64,000 nt of DNA from Candidatus Gastranaerophilales bacterium HUM_9. Its GTDB lineage: Bacteria; Cyanobacteriota; Vampirovibrionia; Gastranaerophilales; Gastranaerophilaceae. This document shows positions 26,501 through 34,912 of this stretch, in pieces. Made by a program: the position numbers and the translations under genes. Position 1 is the first letter of the stretch. The number at the start of each line of letters is the position of its first letter. The notes beneath the pieces are model-generated. The model did not search any database. It was given only the letters and a program-made list of their open reading frames with translations, and was not told the DNA's origin. The stretch is from the NCBI GenBank assembly GCA_002103075.1, contig DABG01000018.1, positions 248,001 through 312,000 of the forward strand, read 5' to 3'.

Positions 26501-28055
26501 TGACATCAAACAAGATAACGATGGCAATCTTCAAATGCACGGATATCCAGCAAATATAAACCGTGGTTCAAAACTTGCTGAAATAAAAAATGAAAACACA
26601 AAGAAAGTTATTGAAGAGGTTCGTCCACTGGTTGACAAATTTACTACTAATAATAATGTCACAATTGAAGGAAAACCTGAAATAACGAAACAAATAAACG
26701 ATATTTTAGAATTGTTCCCAGAACTTCGTACAACAATTGATAAAAAACAACACAAAACACACGATTTTACAGTTGATGTACATACTTTAAAAGTGCTTCA
26801 AGGAATTATGGCTGATACACGATATAACGAACTTTCTAAAAAAGACCAACAACTTTTGTGTATCTCAGCTTTACTTCACGATTTAACCAAACTTGAAAAC
26901 AGCGTTGATAAAACACACCCAATGTATTCTGCTTATGACAGTTATTATTTATTGAATAAAATGGATATGTCAGAAGTGGATAAGACCAAAGTCTATAAAC
27001 TAATTAAGAACCACGAATGGCTAGAACGTTATAATGGTAAAGTTAAGACAGGTCCACACACATATCGTGACAAAACGCAAAAAGAAAAAGAAATAGCTAC
27101 AAAAGACATTGCTTTTGACTTAAAAGATGGCAATAATTTTGAACTAGCAAGTATTTTGACAAAAGCAGATATGAAAGCGGTTAAAGAAACCGATGAATTT
27201 TTTGACCGTTTCTCTGATGCGTATAACTCTGGCATTGAACAAATTGAACCATTGATTGATAATATCAAGAAAACTGCTATAATTTTGCCTCAAACTAAAT
27301 TACCAAAGGCATCAAATTTAAAAGTTGATGGTAAAAATATTATCGAAGTAATTCAAAAAGATAAAAATGGAAATGAGATAAAAAATAAAGTTATTAGACT
27401 TAAACCAAATATGGACTTAGGAAAATTAGGATTTGAAAAAGGATTAAACTCTGATGATTTAAACGTAATTGTACACGCAATTGATTACGACACTCAATCA
27501 GCGACATTACAAGCATTGGGCGATATTAATAATGATTCTTTATTAAGCTCATCTTATGTGAATTATAAAAAAGGTAATTATCACGTATTCAGACAACAAG
27601 GATTTGTACTTGATATAGATAGTGAAAACATACAGGCAGGAACTTATAAAGATTTCAATTCAGGATATGGCAAGGATTTGAATACTCTTAAACAGGAATA
27701 CTTATTTAATGGTGAACGAAAAGAAATCCGTAACTTTATGTCTGATAAGCTCAAAAATCGTATGGGGTTATCTGATGAAGATTACAAAAAACTTTATCCA
27801 ACAATTAAAAATAAATCTATTACAGAATTAGATGAAATTAATCCAGAAGTTGCAAAAAATTTGCGTGAATTATTCTTAGAGATGGACGTTCATAGAAGAA
27901 AATTCGGTCGTGATTATAATGAATGGTTGATATCAAAACCTAAAATTCAAGGCGTATTCTTGCAAAGTCGTAAATATCAAGATTGCGTACCACCAAAATA
28001 CCTTGCAAAATATGCAGAAGAAAACAATTTACCAATAATTTATTTTGGTGAGTAA
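23586..28055 (+). CDS. Very large HD-domain protein of unknown function
   Basis: 1489 residues, no signal peptide or membrane helix. The N-terminus has a basic KKKKKSISFGSAIGG patch. A beta-rich segment with repeated YNNEGKPSEIEYI-like strands spans about 110-230, then a Gln/Thr/Pro/Glu-rich linker (about 235-305), then a long helical region with repeated K(D/E)EW-type motifs (LTKDEWNTFEERNL, MSNAEWQKMQDFGL, MSYKDWETAQNRGL). An HD phosphohydrolase-type domain lies near 1050-1190 (DVHTLKVLQG, ALLHDLTKLE). The C-terminus resembles nothing I know. GAGG lies 6 bases before the ATG. It may act on nucleotides or RNA through the HD domain, but no substrate can be named. Confidence 0.85.
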   Translation: MFEINRSRKTQQSDNVKSGNNTVQQRAFLDEPKDTLELSTKKKKKSISFGSAIGGVLSAFNNNDEKNTPPVSPKAVKMLKSNNLVSVDFEPERSIVPNNPETLTDMPVAFQRKLAIDIIKRKPDSQEEVDLDFGAKKARITYNNEGKPSEIEYINSENDEITHSESFEYAHKQDGTPVLIKQNTYKHANGEKLLDEEISYHKHHNGVVTISSTDGRQMSYSLRKETIRNYENNTKGTQPQTTEHPEQSKERTVTKKQPEQTVVTSPQATEQELAETATIQPKLQTVQTQEPETNPQKANEPERKLFKAPNPVYPHHEYSKEQLEVIDKKFDKLKNSVFKEYPSEEDAYRQRDSVIEGLDKIKELVFDTKDPVLQKEILKSINKMKDNDVPTNYVGWYNRLDVNSEYSELTKIYNLAKISALIGKDTLSLDKDYKIVNNLNEKLPYTGGAGEAISPATIFSENNKIERILKDETLSENERQSEIQKVLFNLQLSELEFGISSLSHKFPEMKEHLKDTYITQNIPEELRNDLSSIEKAKGKMIIPLMYSNFSMDNLEAFHNLSDIAKEHYLRHPNMCRANYLADKNSFGIETPYNTLSSLTKDEWNTFEERNLADNLDIITGNNINTLDAKKGNGIKTAINMSNAEWQKMQDFGLFKLGIEGNELSFEKHKNVKFKFEQSQDIIKNMSYKDWETAQNRGLLDIKSNLCMNTTNYEKNISIPVLFAATNVPNSTFNFLKDKIDLFKNNKLEFPTEDSIDTLAAGISFLAKSHNDVYENVQKLCQNEIKPNFVIDMVGICAKEYNKFGKYETGKILELKNKGLSNSEIRNILPMYIDMQTVKGKSNINELSIEEKRGLLKNIIKYNATLFSGRYANLFNSDIIPKNKEEYCTIVPKLVKSIGIDTRPATQETIDNFNDAISEMSKPDSEFLNTKITKDGFKPQLEYPRTEFINNVLEKTAGMNELEQNKVFDYFGFDIKQDNDGNLQMHGYPANINRGSKLAEIKNENTKKVIEEVRPLVDKFTTNNNVTIEGKPEITKQINDILELFPELRTTIDKKQHKTHDFTVDVHTLKVLQGIMADTRYNELSKKDQQLLCISALLHDLTKLENSVDKTHPMYSAYDSYYLLNKMDMSEVDKTKVYKLIKNHEWLERYNGKVKTGPHTYRDKTQKEKEIATKDIAFDLKDGNNFELASILTKADMKAVKETDEFFDRFSDAYNSGIEQIEPLIDNIKKTAIILPQTKLPKASNLKVDGKNIIEVIQKDKNGNEIKNKVIRLKPNMDLGKLGFEKGLNSDDLNVIVHAIDYDTQSATLQALGDINNDSLLSSSYVNYKKGNYHVFRQQGFVLDIDSENIQAGTYKDFNSGYGKDLNTLKQEYLFNGERKEIRNFMSDKLKNRMGLSDEDYKKLYPTIKNKSITELDEINPEVAKNLRELFLEMDVHRRKFGRDYNEWLISKPKIQGVFLQSRKYQDCVPPKYLAKYAEENNLPIIYFGE

Positions 28056-28192
28056 AAACACTGTTTGTTTTTCCGCTGAAACCCTTATTAAGTGTAGAAA
28101 AGTCCTTATTTACTTTTGTATCTTTTTAAATTTTAGATGTTATAAAATTGTAACATTTTGGAACATAGAAAGTACAGGATAAGGAGTGTACT

Positions 28193-28276
28193 ATGGAAAA
28201 TCTAATTATCTTCGCAGTAGTATTTTACACATTAATCATTGCACTACCAAGTTTGGCTGAATCTAAAAAGGCGTAA
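28193..28276 (+). CDS. Small membrane peptide, 27 residues
   Basis: ATG at 28193 follows a strong AAGGAGTG site (28181-28188). The peptide MENLIIFAVVFYTLIIALP plus a short polar tail SLAESKKA is a single membrane helix. It is followed 2 bases later by another small frame with the same orientation. The strong ribosome-binding site and operon-like spacing are the evidence; family unknown. Confidence 0.55.
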   Translation: MENLIIFAVVFYTLIIALPSLAESKKA

Positions 28277-28278
28277 TT

Positions 28279-28455
28279 ATGATTAAGAACTCTTTTTTTC
28301 ACGGTTTTGCCAACATTTTTCAGACACCAATCTCTGTAACCAAGTCTTTTTGCGATAAACTTTTAAACGAAATTTTATCACTAGACAAACTTGCATCAAA
28401 ATGGTTTGAAAAAATGCCTTATAATGAATGCAATCCTTATTGGTACTACTTATAA
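28279..28455 (+). CDS. Small protein, 58 residues
   Basis: ATG at 28279, 2 bases after the stop of the 27-residue peptide, so probably translationally coupled. Sequence starts MIKNSFFHGFANIFQTPISV, is weakly amphipathic and ends in an aromatic tail NPYWYYL. No known motif. It ends 10 bases before the end of the convergent gene at 28465. Confidence 0.5.
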   Translation: MIKNSFFHGFANIFQTPISVTKSFCDKLLNEILSLDKLASKWFEKMPYNECNPYWYYL

Positions 28456-28464
28456 TTTAGTGTG

Positions 28465-29013
28465 TTAGCTTAAATAGTTTATTTTTGAATGAGCATATTT
28501 TGCCATCTGAATGGCTGCTTGTGCATTCAAGAAATTCAATGACGTTGTGAGATTTCTAGCTTGCCTAAACTGATTACGTGCGGCTGCCATTGTTTCATCT
28601 TTCACAGCTTCTGTAAAATTGTTATTGTTAACACGTTCTATATTATGTTTTAGCGGTTTTATTTCAAACGTATTATTTGAAGTTGACACAGTGTTCTGAA
28701 CCTTATCATTTTGAGTTGGCTCTATTTGTGCTTTTGGTACATCTTCAGTTGATTGCGTTTCAACAGTTGCATTAGACTTATTCAAACCCATGCTTTCTTT
28801 AAACTTGTTAAATGGATTAAATTCTGTAGAACGAAAATCTGCACTTGCAATCTCCATAACATCATTTTTCATATTAGATGTATATTGACTACTTTTTTCG
28901 TCATTCATTTGTTCAGCTTTTTCACGAGCACGCTTGAAGATTGCTTCTTTTATTAAAGAAACATCTTTATGTTCAATGCTCGGTTTAACTTTTACAAAGT
29001 GAAAATTATCCAT
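28465..29013 (-). CDS. Hypothetical protein
   Basis: 182 residues from the ATG at 29013, preceded by AAAGGA at good spacing; an upstream ATG at 29073 overlaps a TATAAT-containing promoter region and is less likely. Sequence is polar with a central Thr/Gln/Asn-rich linker and helical ends (SLIKEAIFKRAREKAEQMND; ARNQFRQARNLTTSLNFLNA). No signal peptide or known domain. Confidence 0.6.
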   Translation of the reverse strand: MDNFHFVKVKPSIEHKDVSLIKEAIFKRAREKAEQMNDEKSSQYTSNMKNDVMEIASADFRSTEFNPFNKFKESMGLNKSNATVETQSTEDVPKAQIEPTQNDKVQNTVSTSNNTFEIKPLKHNIERVNNNNFTEAVKDETMAAARNQFRQARNLTTSLNFLNAQAAIQMAKYAHSKINYLS

Positions 29014-29154
29014 ATAAATCCTTTGAGAACCCATGCTATAATCATGGATTATCATTATAATATCCTTATACACATGTAAAGTAAATTAGTGCAAAAAAAT
29101 TAACATATTTATATATAAACTGTATATATTTGTTACATAACTTAATCATGTAAC

Positions 29155-29183
29155 TTGAAAAAGTTTGAAAAAAATTGTATAAT
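29155..29183 (+). promoter_or_regulatory. Strong sigma70-type promoter
   Basis: TTGAAA (29155-29160), 17-base spacer, TATAAT (29178-29183). It is the best consensus promoter seen in the window. It points to the gene at 29408, leaving a leader of about 215 bases. Confidence 0.75.
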
Positions 29184-29189
29184 GTTGCC

Positions 29190-29407
29190 CACATAATGTA
29201 TAAAGTCAGATAAAAATTGATAAATATTAAGTTATGTAAATACGAGTTTTTCGTAATATAACTGCGTTACAGCGAACAATTGTAAAAAATACAATTATTA
29301 GCTAGCAAAATAATCCGTTTAGATGATTTAAGATATTATGCGGCAGGGTATGCTTAAATAAACAGAGACACATCACTGAGCAGTAATCGCAAGTAGAGGT
29401 ATAAGTT
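29190..29407 (+). other. Long structured 5' leader
   Basis: Region between the promoter and the start at 29408. It holds a 7-base stem AATTGTA-AAAAA-TACAATT (29278-29296), a small ACGA/TCGT hairpin (29242-29254) and no open frame of note. AGAGG sits 9 bases before the ATG. It could be a regulatory leader, but no known riboswitch is recognised. Confidence 0.45.
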
Positions 29408-29836
29408 ATGGTAGACAACAGAGCTGCCGGATTCTATGGTGTGGCTGGTGCTTTTAATTTCAAAAGTGGTGACATATCCGGAACAGCAGCAAAAACAAGC
29501 GATGATCGTGCAAGTCAAGGTACTGAATACGGTCGTATAGAGTCAGGGGAAGAACAAGCTCCTGTTGCCAACAAATACGTTGACAACAGTGCTCAACTTA
29601 ATGCTACTTTGAATTCTTTAGCAATGCTTAACGTTGCTTCTGTTATCAATTCTAAATTACCTAAGTATCGACGTAATCCTGATTTAGACAAAATTTTAGA
29701 AGAAGCAGAGGTCTTTGTTGCAAGCGTTTCTCCTGATGATGAGAAAAGTTCTAAACACTTTAAACACAGAAAAAATGAACACGTAGAAGAACTTGACGCA
29801 GAAAACGACGAAGAAGAAGATAACGAGTATTACTAA
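29408..29836 (+). CDS. Hypothetical acidic-tailed protein
   Basis: 142 residues, no signal peptide. The N-terminus is Gly/Ala-rich (AAGFYGVAGAFNFKSGDISG), there is a helical middle (LNATLNSLAMLNVASVIN), and the C-terminus is strongly acidic (EELDAENDEEEDNEYY). Driven by a strong promoter with a long leader, so probably well expressed. The solute-binding protein gene begins 11 bases later. Function unknown. Confidence 0.65.
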   Translation: MVDNRAAGFYGVAGAFNFKSGDISGTAAKTSDDRASQGTEYGRIESGEEQAPVANKYVDNSAQLNATLNSLAMLNVASVINSKLPKYRRNPDLDKILEEAEVFVASVSPDDEKSSKHFKHRKNEHVEELDAENDEEEDNEYY

Positions 29837-29847
29837 AAAGAATTCTT

Positions 29848-31074
29848 ATGAAAAAATTTCTTACTATTTTATTAATTCTCCTAGGATTAATCATTTCATA
29901 TTGCGGAATGAATTCGCATAAAACAAACTCTGAAAAAACAGAAGTCGTTGTATGGACTTTACAGATGAGCAACTTTGCTGATTACATGAATTCTGTAATC
30001 TCTGAATACGAGGCTCAACACCCAAATATAAAAATTAAATGGATTGATGTGCCTTTTTCAGAAGGTGAAAAACGTACTCTTGCATCAATCTTGAGTAACA
30101 ACACCCCAGATTTAGTAAACCTTAACCCAGATTTTTCTTCAATCCTTGCACAAAAAGGGGCATTGGAATATATTGACGAAACAAAATTACAAGATTTCAA
30201 CAAAGATATTGTAGAAGCACTTAAATATAACGGCAAACTATTTGCAATCCCTTGGTATGCAACTTCTGCCATAACAATCTACAATAAAACCCTATTTAAA
30301 AAATCGGGGCTAAATTCACTTCCAAAAACTTATGAAGATTTAGCAACCATATCATCTGCAATACGCCATAAACTTAATTGTTATGCGTATTTTCCAACAA
30401 TTACAGAAAATGATACAATGCTAAAAATCTTAAATAAATACGGAATAAATTCTCCTGAAACAATTGCTAATCCTGAAAGTGTACGAGTATTCAATATGTA
30501 CAAATCACTTTATCAATCAAAGCTAATCCCCGCTGAAAGCATTACACAAACACATCAAGAAGCATTGGAAAAATATATGTCAGAAAATGTTATATTCTTT
30601 CAAGGTGGAGCAAATTTCCTAACCATGATTAAAGATAACGCACCTAATGTATATAAAAACACTGACGTTGCACCTCAAATTGTGGGCAAACTAGGTCAAA
30701 ATGATTTTTCTTTAATGAATTTTGTTATCCCAACAAGAGCAAAACACAAAAAGGAAGCCCTAGACTTTTGTCTATTCTTAACAAACAAAGAAAACCAATT
30801 AAAATTAGCGAAACTAACAAACGTTATTTCTACAAACAAATCTGCACTAAAAGACCCTTTCTATAATTCTAACAATGACCTTATGGCAAAAGCTAGAAAC
30901 TACAGTGCAAAACAACTTAACCATATTCAGCCTGTGATGAAACAACGTGACAGTCAAAAAGACATTAATTTATTGGTTAATACAACTGTTCAGACAATTT
31001 TATTAAACAAACAGCCAACCATTCAAGCACTTAATGAACTTTCAAAATCTTGGACAAGGTTTGAAAAGAAATAA
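29848..31074 (+). CDS. Extracellular solute-binding protein, family 1
   Basis: 408 residues. An N-terminal hydrophobic signal (KKFLTILLILLGLIISYC) is followed by the SBP family 1 pattern VVVWTLQMS, SEYEAQHPNIKIKWIDVPFSEG, and later FAIPWYATSAITIYNKTLFKKSGL, as in sugar ABC transporter binding proteins. Cys at about residue 19 could be a lipidation site, although the ISYC box is not canonical. No permease or ATPase gene is adjacent, so partners must be elsewhere. Confidence 0.85.
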   Translation: MKKFLTILLILLGLIISYCGMNSHKTNSEKTEVVVWTLQMSNFADYMNSVISEYEAQHPNIKIKWIDVPFSEGEKRTLASILSNNTPDLVNLNPDFSSILAQKGALEYIDETKLQDFNKDIVEALKYNGKLFAIPWYATSAITIYNKTLFKKSGLNSLPKTYEDLATISSAIRHKLNCYAYFPTITENDTMLKILNKYGINSPETIANPESVRVFNMYKSLYQSKLIPAESITQTHQEALEKYMSENVIFFQGGANFLTMIKDNAPNVYKNTDVAPQIVGKLGQNDFSLMNFVIPTRAKHKKEALDFCLFLTNKENQLKLAKLTNVISTNKSALKDPFYNSNNDLMAKARNYSAKQLNHIQPVMKQRDSQKDINLLVNTTVQTILLNKQPTIQALNELSKSWTRFEKK

Positions 31075-31093
31075 AAATTAGACTAAATAATCT

Positions 31094-31122
31094 TTGACTT
31101 AACAGACAAAAATAATTAAAAT
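31094..31122 (+). promoter_or_regulatory. Leaderless promoter for the gene at 31130
   Basis: -35 TTGACT (31094-31099), 17-base spacer, -10 TAAAAT (31117-31122), then 7 bases to the ATG at 31130. No ribosome-binding site is present. Confidence 0.7.
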
Positions 31123-31129
31123 AATAAGT

Positions 31130-32173
31130 ATGAAAAAGTTTTCATTACTTACATTGGTTATATGCATAGGATTATTCGGAGTTAATAATAGCTCTGAACA
31201 AAAGCCATTCAAGTTATCAATAAAAACCATGCCTGTATCAGCGTCACCATTACCGTCTGACCAAGGCGAAATTCAACCGTTTTATCTTGATGAAAGAAAT
31301 GTATTAAGAGAAAAAAAGAATGCAGAATCAGCACGTGATGTAACAGATGAACCTAAAACAGAACCAAAAGATGCAGGTACATTTGATGAAAACACACCAA
31401 AATTCAAGTATGAACCTATAAAAGAGGGTGAAGAACCGAACGAAATCCAAAAACTTGAAGAGGGTTTGAACCCTGTGAATAATCCTAATGGTGCGACAGA
31501 AGAAGTTGAAACCCCAACAAAAGTAATCAATAACACGAATACAAGATTCAAAGGTCATAAAGAATTAAAGAAAAAAGAAAGAAAAGATTTGTTAGACATC
31601 TTGCCAGAAGATGTTAATCGAGAAATGCCAAATAATGGTATGACCACTCCTGAGCAAAAGAGTTATTCACAAAACGATTATGAACAAGCCTATAGAGATA
31701 TGCAGGTACCAACGTTTTCTTTTGTTCACGGGATTGACCCTGACCAATATTATGATATGAAAGATGCTGCGTGGTCACCATACCCATTATTTAGACTTAA
31801 TTCACCGTTATATTTTAAGACTCTTGTAATTCAACCTGGGTATTACTTGTTGACCCCACGCCAGTACAAAAACAAATGGTATATTTTATTCAAAGAAGCA
31901 GGAGTTGTAAAATACACTATTCCTGTGTTTAACCAATGCTATGCAGAAGCAGGATACTATCATACACACTTAAAAGAGCTTGATATGTCACGTTCTGCAA
32001 GATGGCAAATTAAGTTTTTAAACTCTTGGGGTAAATATATAAGAAAATCAAAACGTAAACCTGCAATTCAAACCAATCTTGAGCTTACAGATTTAGATAA
32101 TAATTTCTTGTTGATTGATTTATATTATGGTCCATACAAGTATTCTGCTATTTTTAGAACAGAAAAGTTTTAA
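31130..32173 (+). CDS. Exported hypothetical protein
   Basis: 347 residues with a signal peptide (KKFSLLTLVICIGLFGVNNSS). A long acidic, Pro/Glu-rich linker covers about 30-170, and a folded C-terminal part at about 195-347 is rich in Tyr and Trp (KNKWYILFKEAGVVKYTIPV). It probably stretches across the periplasm. No known domain is recognised. The message is predicted to be leaderless. Confidence 0.65.
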   Translation: MKKFSLLTLVICIGLFGVNNSSEQKPFKLSIKTMPVSASPLPSDQGEIQPFYLDERNVLREKKNAESARDVTDEPKTEPKDAGTFDENTPKFKYEPIKEGEEPNEIQKLEEGLNPVNNPNGATEEVETPTKVINNTNTRFKGHKELKKKERKDLLDILPEDVNREMPNNGMTTPEQKSYSQNDYEQAYRDMQVPTFSFVHGIDPDQYYDMKDAAWSPYPLFRLNSPLYFKTLVIQPGYYLLTPRQYKNKWYILFKEAGVVKYTIPVFNQCYAEAGYYHTHLKELDMSRSARWQIKFLNSWGKYIRKSKRKPAIQTNLELTDLDNNFLLIDLYYGPYKYSAIFRTEKF

Positions 32174-32603
32174 GGTTCCCAAAATCCACTCCTCGTAATG
32201 ACGTGTAAAAATGACTTTTACAGAGACCCCTGAAACAAGTTCCATTACTGTCCATGATAATTTTAATCCGTCATTCAGAGCCAAGGGAGCAAAGGCACGA
32301 ACAAAATGAGAGATGAACGTGCGTCAGGCAAAATCACACTTTTGCCTGCAAACGTGAATGTTGCCGTTTAACGCGACCGCAGAAGTTAGCAAGCGTGGAA
32401 TCCCTATAAAGATGTTGAGGAGACCCTGAAACAGTCTTAAACTTACTCCACGCTCATATAGCGTCACCTATCAATCTGTCTTCAAATCCATCACAAAACT
32501 AGAATATCCTCTTTGCTTGACTAAATTAGCAATGTAATCCAAACATAACGGAACAATAATTTATTAGTCAGTTTGGGGCGACGCCCTAAAAAGGAGGTTA
32601 ATA
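32174..32603. repeat. Repeat mosaic and leader before the SLH gene
   Basis: Bases 32246-32410 carry a unit that recurs: CCATGATAATTTTAATCCGT (also near 48380 and inverted near 34745), then a block of about 135 bases from GTCATTCAGAGCCAAGGGAG (32269) that is repeated at 62715-62850 with scattered changes. That block contains AGGCAAAA/TTTTGCCT arms. The end of the gap (32574-32586) has a small GGGGC-GAC-GCCC hairpin just before AAAGGAGG, probably stabilising the SLH mRNA. No gene seen. Confidence 0.7.
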
Positions 32604-34517
32604 ATGACGATTAAAAAACTTACTGTGGCAGCTGCACTTGCCGTTGGTATAACAACGTGTTCATTCGCCAGTGCTATGGCAGCTTGTCCATGTAATCAAA
32701 AACCTGTTGTTACAGCACCGTCATGTGGCTGTGCACAGGAACGACCTGTAGTAACAGGTCAAGCTTGTCCTTGTGAAGCGACGAAACCTACATGTAATGA
32801 CCCATCAGTGTCAACTTTATGCCCATCAACACTTGATTTAGAAAAATCAACTATGCATCAAGTTTACGCTTATCCAAATGCAATTTATGGCTATAACAAC
32901 TATACAGGTGATACAGCCAACAGCATTTTTCGAGGTGAAGGGTTTTCCGTTTCAGCAAGGGGACTATCTGAAACAACAAGTGGTGCAACAGTTGCTACCG
33001 ATGGGTCAATAACAGGTGCTGCATCTTCTATCCCTTGTCTTAACGACATAACTTCTCGTAATGGTGTTCCTATCATCAGAGATAATGCCAAAATGGACGG
33101 AAATTGCACTCCAATTCAGATGGAAACACAAAACTCATTAGAAGCAGTAAAAAAGACTCTTGTTCCATACGACCTTAACAAATCAGGTTGTATAACAGGT
33201 GGTGCTGCTGATTTATCTCGTATGGACGCATCTTTTCCTGACGTACCTAACGGATATTGGGCTTCTTGTGATATCACAAAACTTGCTATGAACGATGTCG
33301 TAGTAGGTTACCCAGATAGAATGTTCAAACCATCTAGAAACATTTCAAGAGCTGAGTTTGCAACTATCCTAATTAAAGGGTTCAACAAAGAAGATTGTGC
33401 TAGCACAACTCATGCATTCCGTGACGTACCTTCTCATCACTGGGCTAATAGTATGATTGGTCAAGCTGTTCACGAAAACTTGCTAAAAGGATATCCTAAC
33501 GGTTTATTCAAACCATCTAACCCTGTGACAAGAGCAGAAGTTATGTGTGCAATCGCAAAAGCTCTACCTTGTGAAATCGACCAATGTAAAGCAAACGAAA
33601 TTTTATCAAAATACTGTGACGGTAAAACCGTACCAACTTGGGCACAAATCCCTATCGCTAAGGCTCTTAATCAAGGTATCTTGAATAACACACCTAACCC
33701 TAACTTGATTGCACCATTCAAAGATGCAACAAGAGCAGATGTTGCTTCTATGATGCAAGCAGCTAGACTTGCAGGCGGATTTGACAAAAATCCAGCTACA
33801 GCTAACAACTGTTGTCCTGCAAAAGACGATAGAACTGCTTATGTAGAAAACCAAGAAATTGTTAAAATTCCTACACTTCAATTAGAGTTCAAAGACCAAG
33901 TAAACGCAAAATCATCACACGTTGGTCAAAGATTCTCTGCTAACACACTTGAAGATGTGACTATTGACGGTAACTTGTATCCAGCAGGTTCAAAGGTAAT
34001 GGGTAAAGTTGTTGAAGTAATCAGACCATCTGGTTGTCAAAAAGGTGCTTTAAAACTTGCCTTTACAGAAATTGAACACTGTGGCTGTAAAGCAACACTT
34101 CCACGTCAAATTTTGACAGCTCAAATTGATAAATCAAACACACCTAACATCATCTCAAGAATTGTTACAGCACCATTAACTTGGGCAGGTTCAATCGTTG
34201 GTGTTGTTGGTAGAACAACAGGTGGTATGTTATCAAACTTGGGTAATGCCGTAGAAGACGTAAGTAGTGGTGTTGGTATCGCTCTTGGTGAAACTTTCCA
34301 AGGTCAATTTGGAGCAGCAGGCAGAAGTATCGTAGATGCTACTGTTGATACCGTAAAAGCACCTATCGACTTGACTAGAACTGCATTATCAGGTTCTATG
34401 GGCTTGTTACAAACTACAGGTGATGAAGTAGCTTATATGGTTGACGCTAAAGGTTACAAAATCTCTGCAATTAACCCGAAAGAACACGTAACTATTGCTT
34501 TCGGTTGTAGCGAATAG
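32604..34517 (+). CDS. Secreted protein with three SLH domains (S-layer/outer envelope)
   Basis: 637 residues. Signal peptide (LTVAAALAVGITTCSFASAMA), a Cys-rich N-terminal part (CPCNQKP, CGCAQE, CPCEA), then three SLH domains at about 210-395: FPDVPNGYWA, FRDVPSHHWA and a diverged VPTWAQIPIA copy, each with the GYPDxxFKP or similar pattern. The C-terminal 220 residues are an uncharacterised domain with a hydrophobic glycine-rich stretch. SLH domains bind pyruvylated peptidoglycan-linked polymers. AAAGGAGG gives strong initiation, and a good terminator follows. Probably an abundant envelope protein. Confidence 0.85.
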   Translation: MTIKKLTVAAALAVGITTCSFASAMAACPCNQKPVVTAPSCGCAQERPVVTGQACPCEATKPTCNDPSVSTLCPSTLDLEKSTMHQVYAYPNAIYGYNNYTGDTANSIFRGEGFSVSARGLSETTSGATVATDGSITGAASSIPCLNDITSRNGVPIIRDNAKMDGNCTPIQMETQNSLEAVKKTLVPYDLNKSGCITGGAADLSRMDASFPDVPNGYWASCDITKLAMNDVVVGYPDRMFKPSRNISRAEFATILIKGFNKEDCASTTHAFRDVPSHHWANSMIGQAVHENLLKGYPNGLFKPSNPVTRAEVMCAIAKALPCEIDQCKANEILSKYCDGKTVPTWAQIPIAKALNQGILNNTPNPNLIAPFKDATRADVASMMQAARLAGGFDKNPATANNCCPAKDDRTAYVENQEIVKIPTLQLEFKDQVNAKSSHVGQRFSANTLEDVTIDGNLYPAGSKVMGKVVEVIRPSGCQKGALKLAFTEIEHCGCKATLPRQILTAQIDKSNTPNIISRIVTAPLTWAGSIVGVVGRTTGGMLSNLGNAVEDVSSGVGIALGETFQGQFGAAGRSIVDATVDTVKAPIDLTRTALSGSMGLLQTTGDEVAYMVDAKGYKISAINPKEHVTIAFGCSE

Positions 34518-34541
34518 TAAGTAAATCGTTCGCACAAAAGC

Positions 34542-34583
34542 ATAAACCACCTTTTTATTATAAGGTGGTTTATCGCTTTTTTA
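34542..34583 (+). terminator. Intrinsic terminator of the SLH gene
   Basis: 12-base stem ATAAACCACCTT / AAGGTGGTTTAT (34542-34553, 34562-34573) followed by CGCTTTTTTAT. Confidence 0.88.
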
Positions 34584-34599
34584 TGTACGCAGAACCTCT

Positions 34600-34912
34600 G
34601 AACATCTGAACCTATATTTTTCCGTCATTACGAGGAACGGAGTGACGTGGTAATCCAGAAAAAGTCTTTTTATGTATGCAGAACCGTTGATTTATGGATT
34701 GCCACACTTACTACTTTGCAAACTGTTTAATCGTTCGCAATGACGAATTAAAATTATCATGGACAGTAGTGTAACACACTCTAAATGACGGTTATGTTCG
34801 CAGGGATTCCGAAATAAATTCGGAATGACTGTTATTATTTAGTTTTAGAATCCCCCTGAGCATCTTTTGTTGGGGTAGAAACCCCAACCTACATCTTAAA
34901 ATTATTTTTTAT
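34600..34912. repeat. Repeat mosaic downstream of the RAYT gene
   Basis: No gene. Contains the GTTGATTTATGGATTGCC unit (34687-34755), the inverted CCATGATAATTTTAAT unit (near 34745-34765), a GGATTCCGAAATAAATTCGG hairpin (34803-34828) and a REP core at 34867-34893. These abut the 3' end of the transposase-like gene. Confidence 0.7.
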
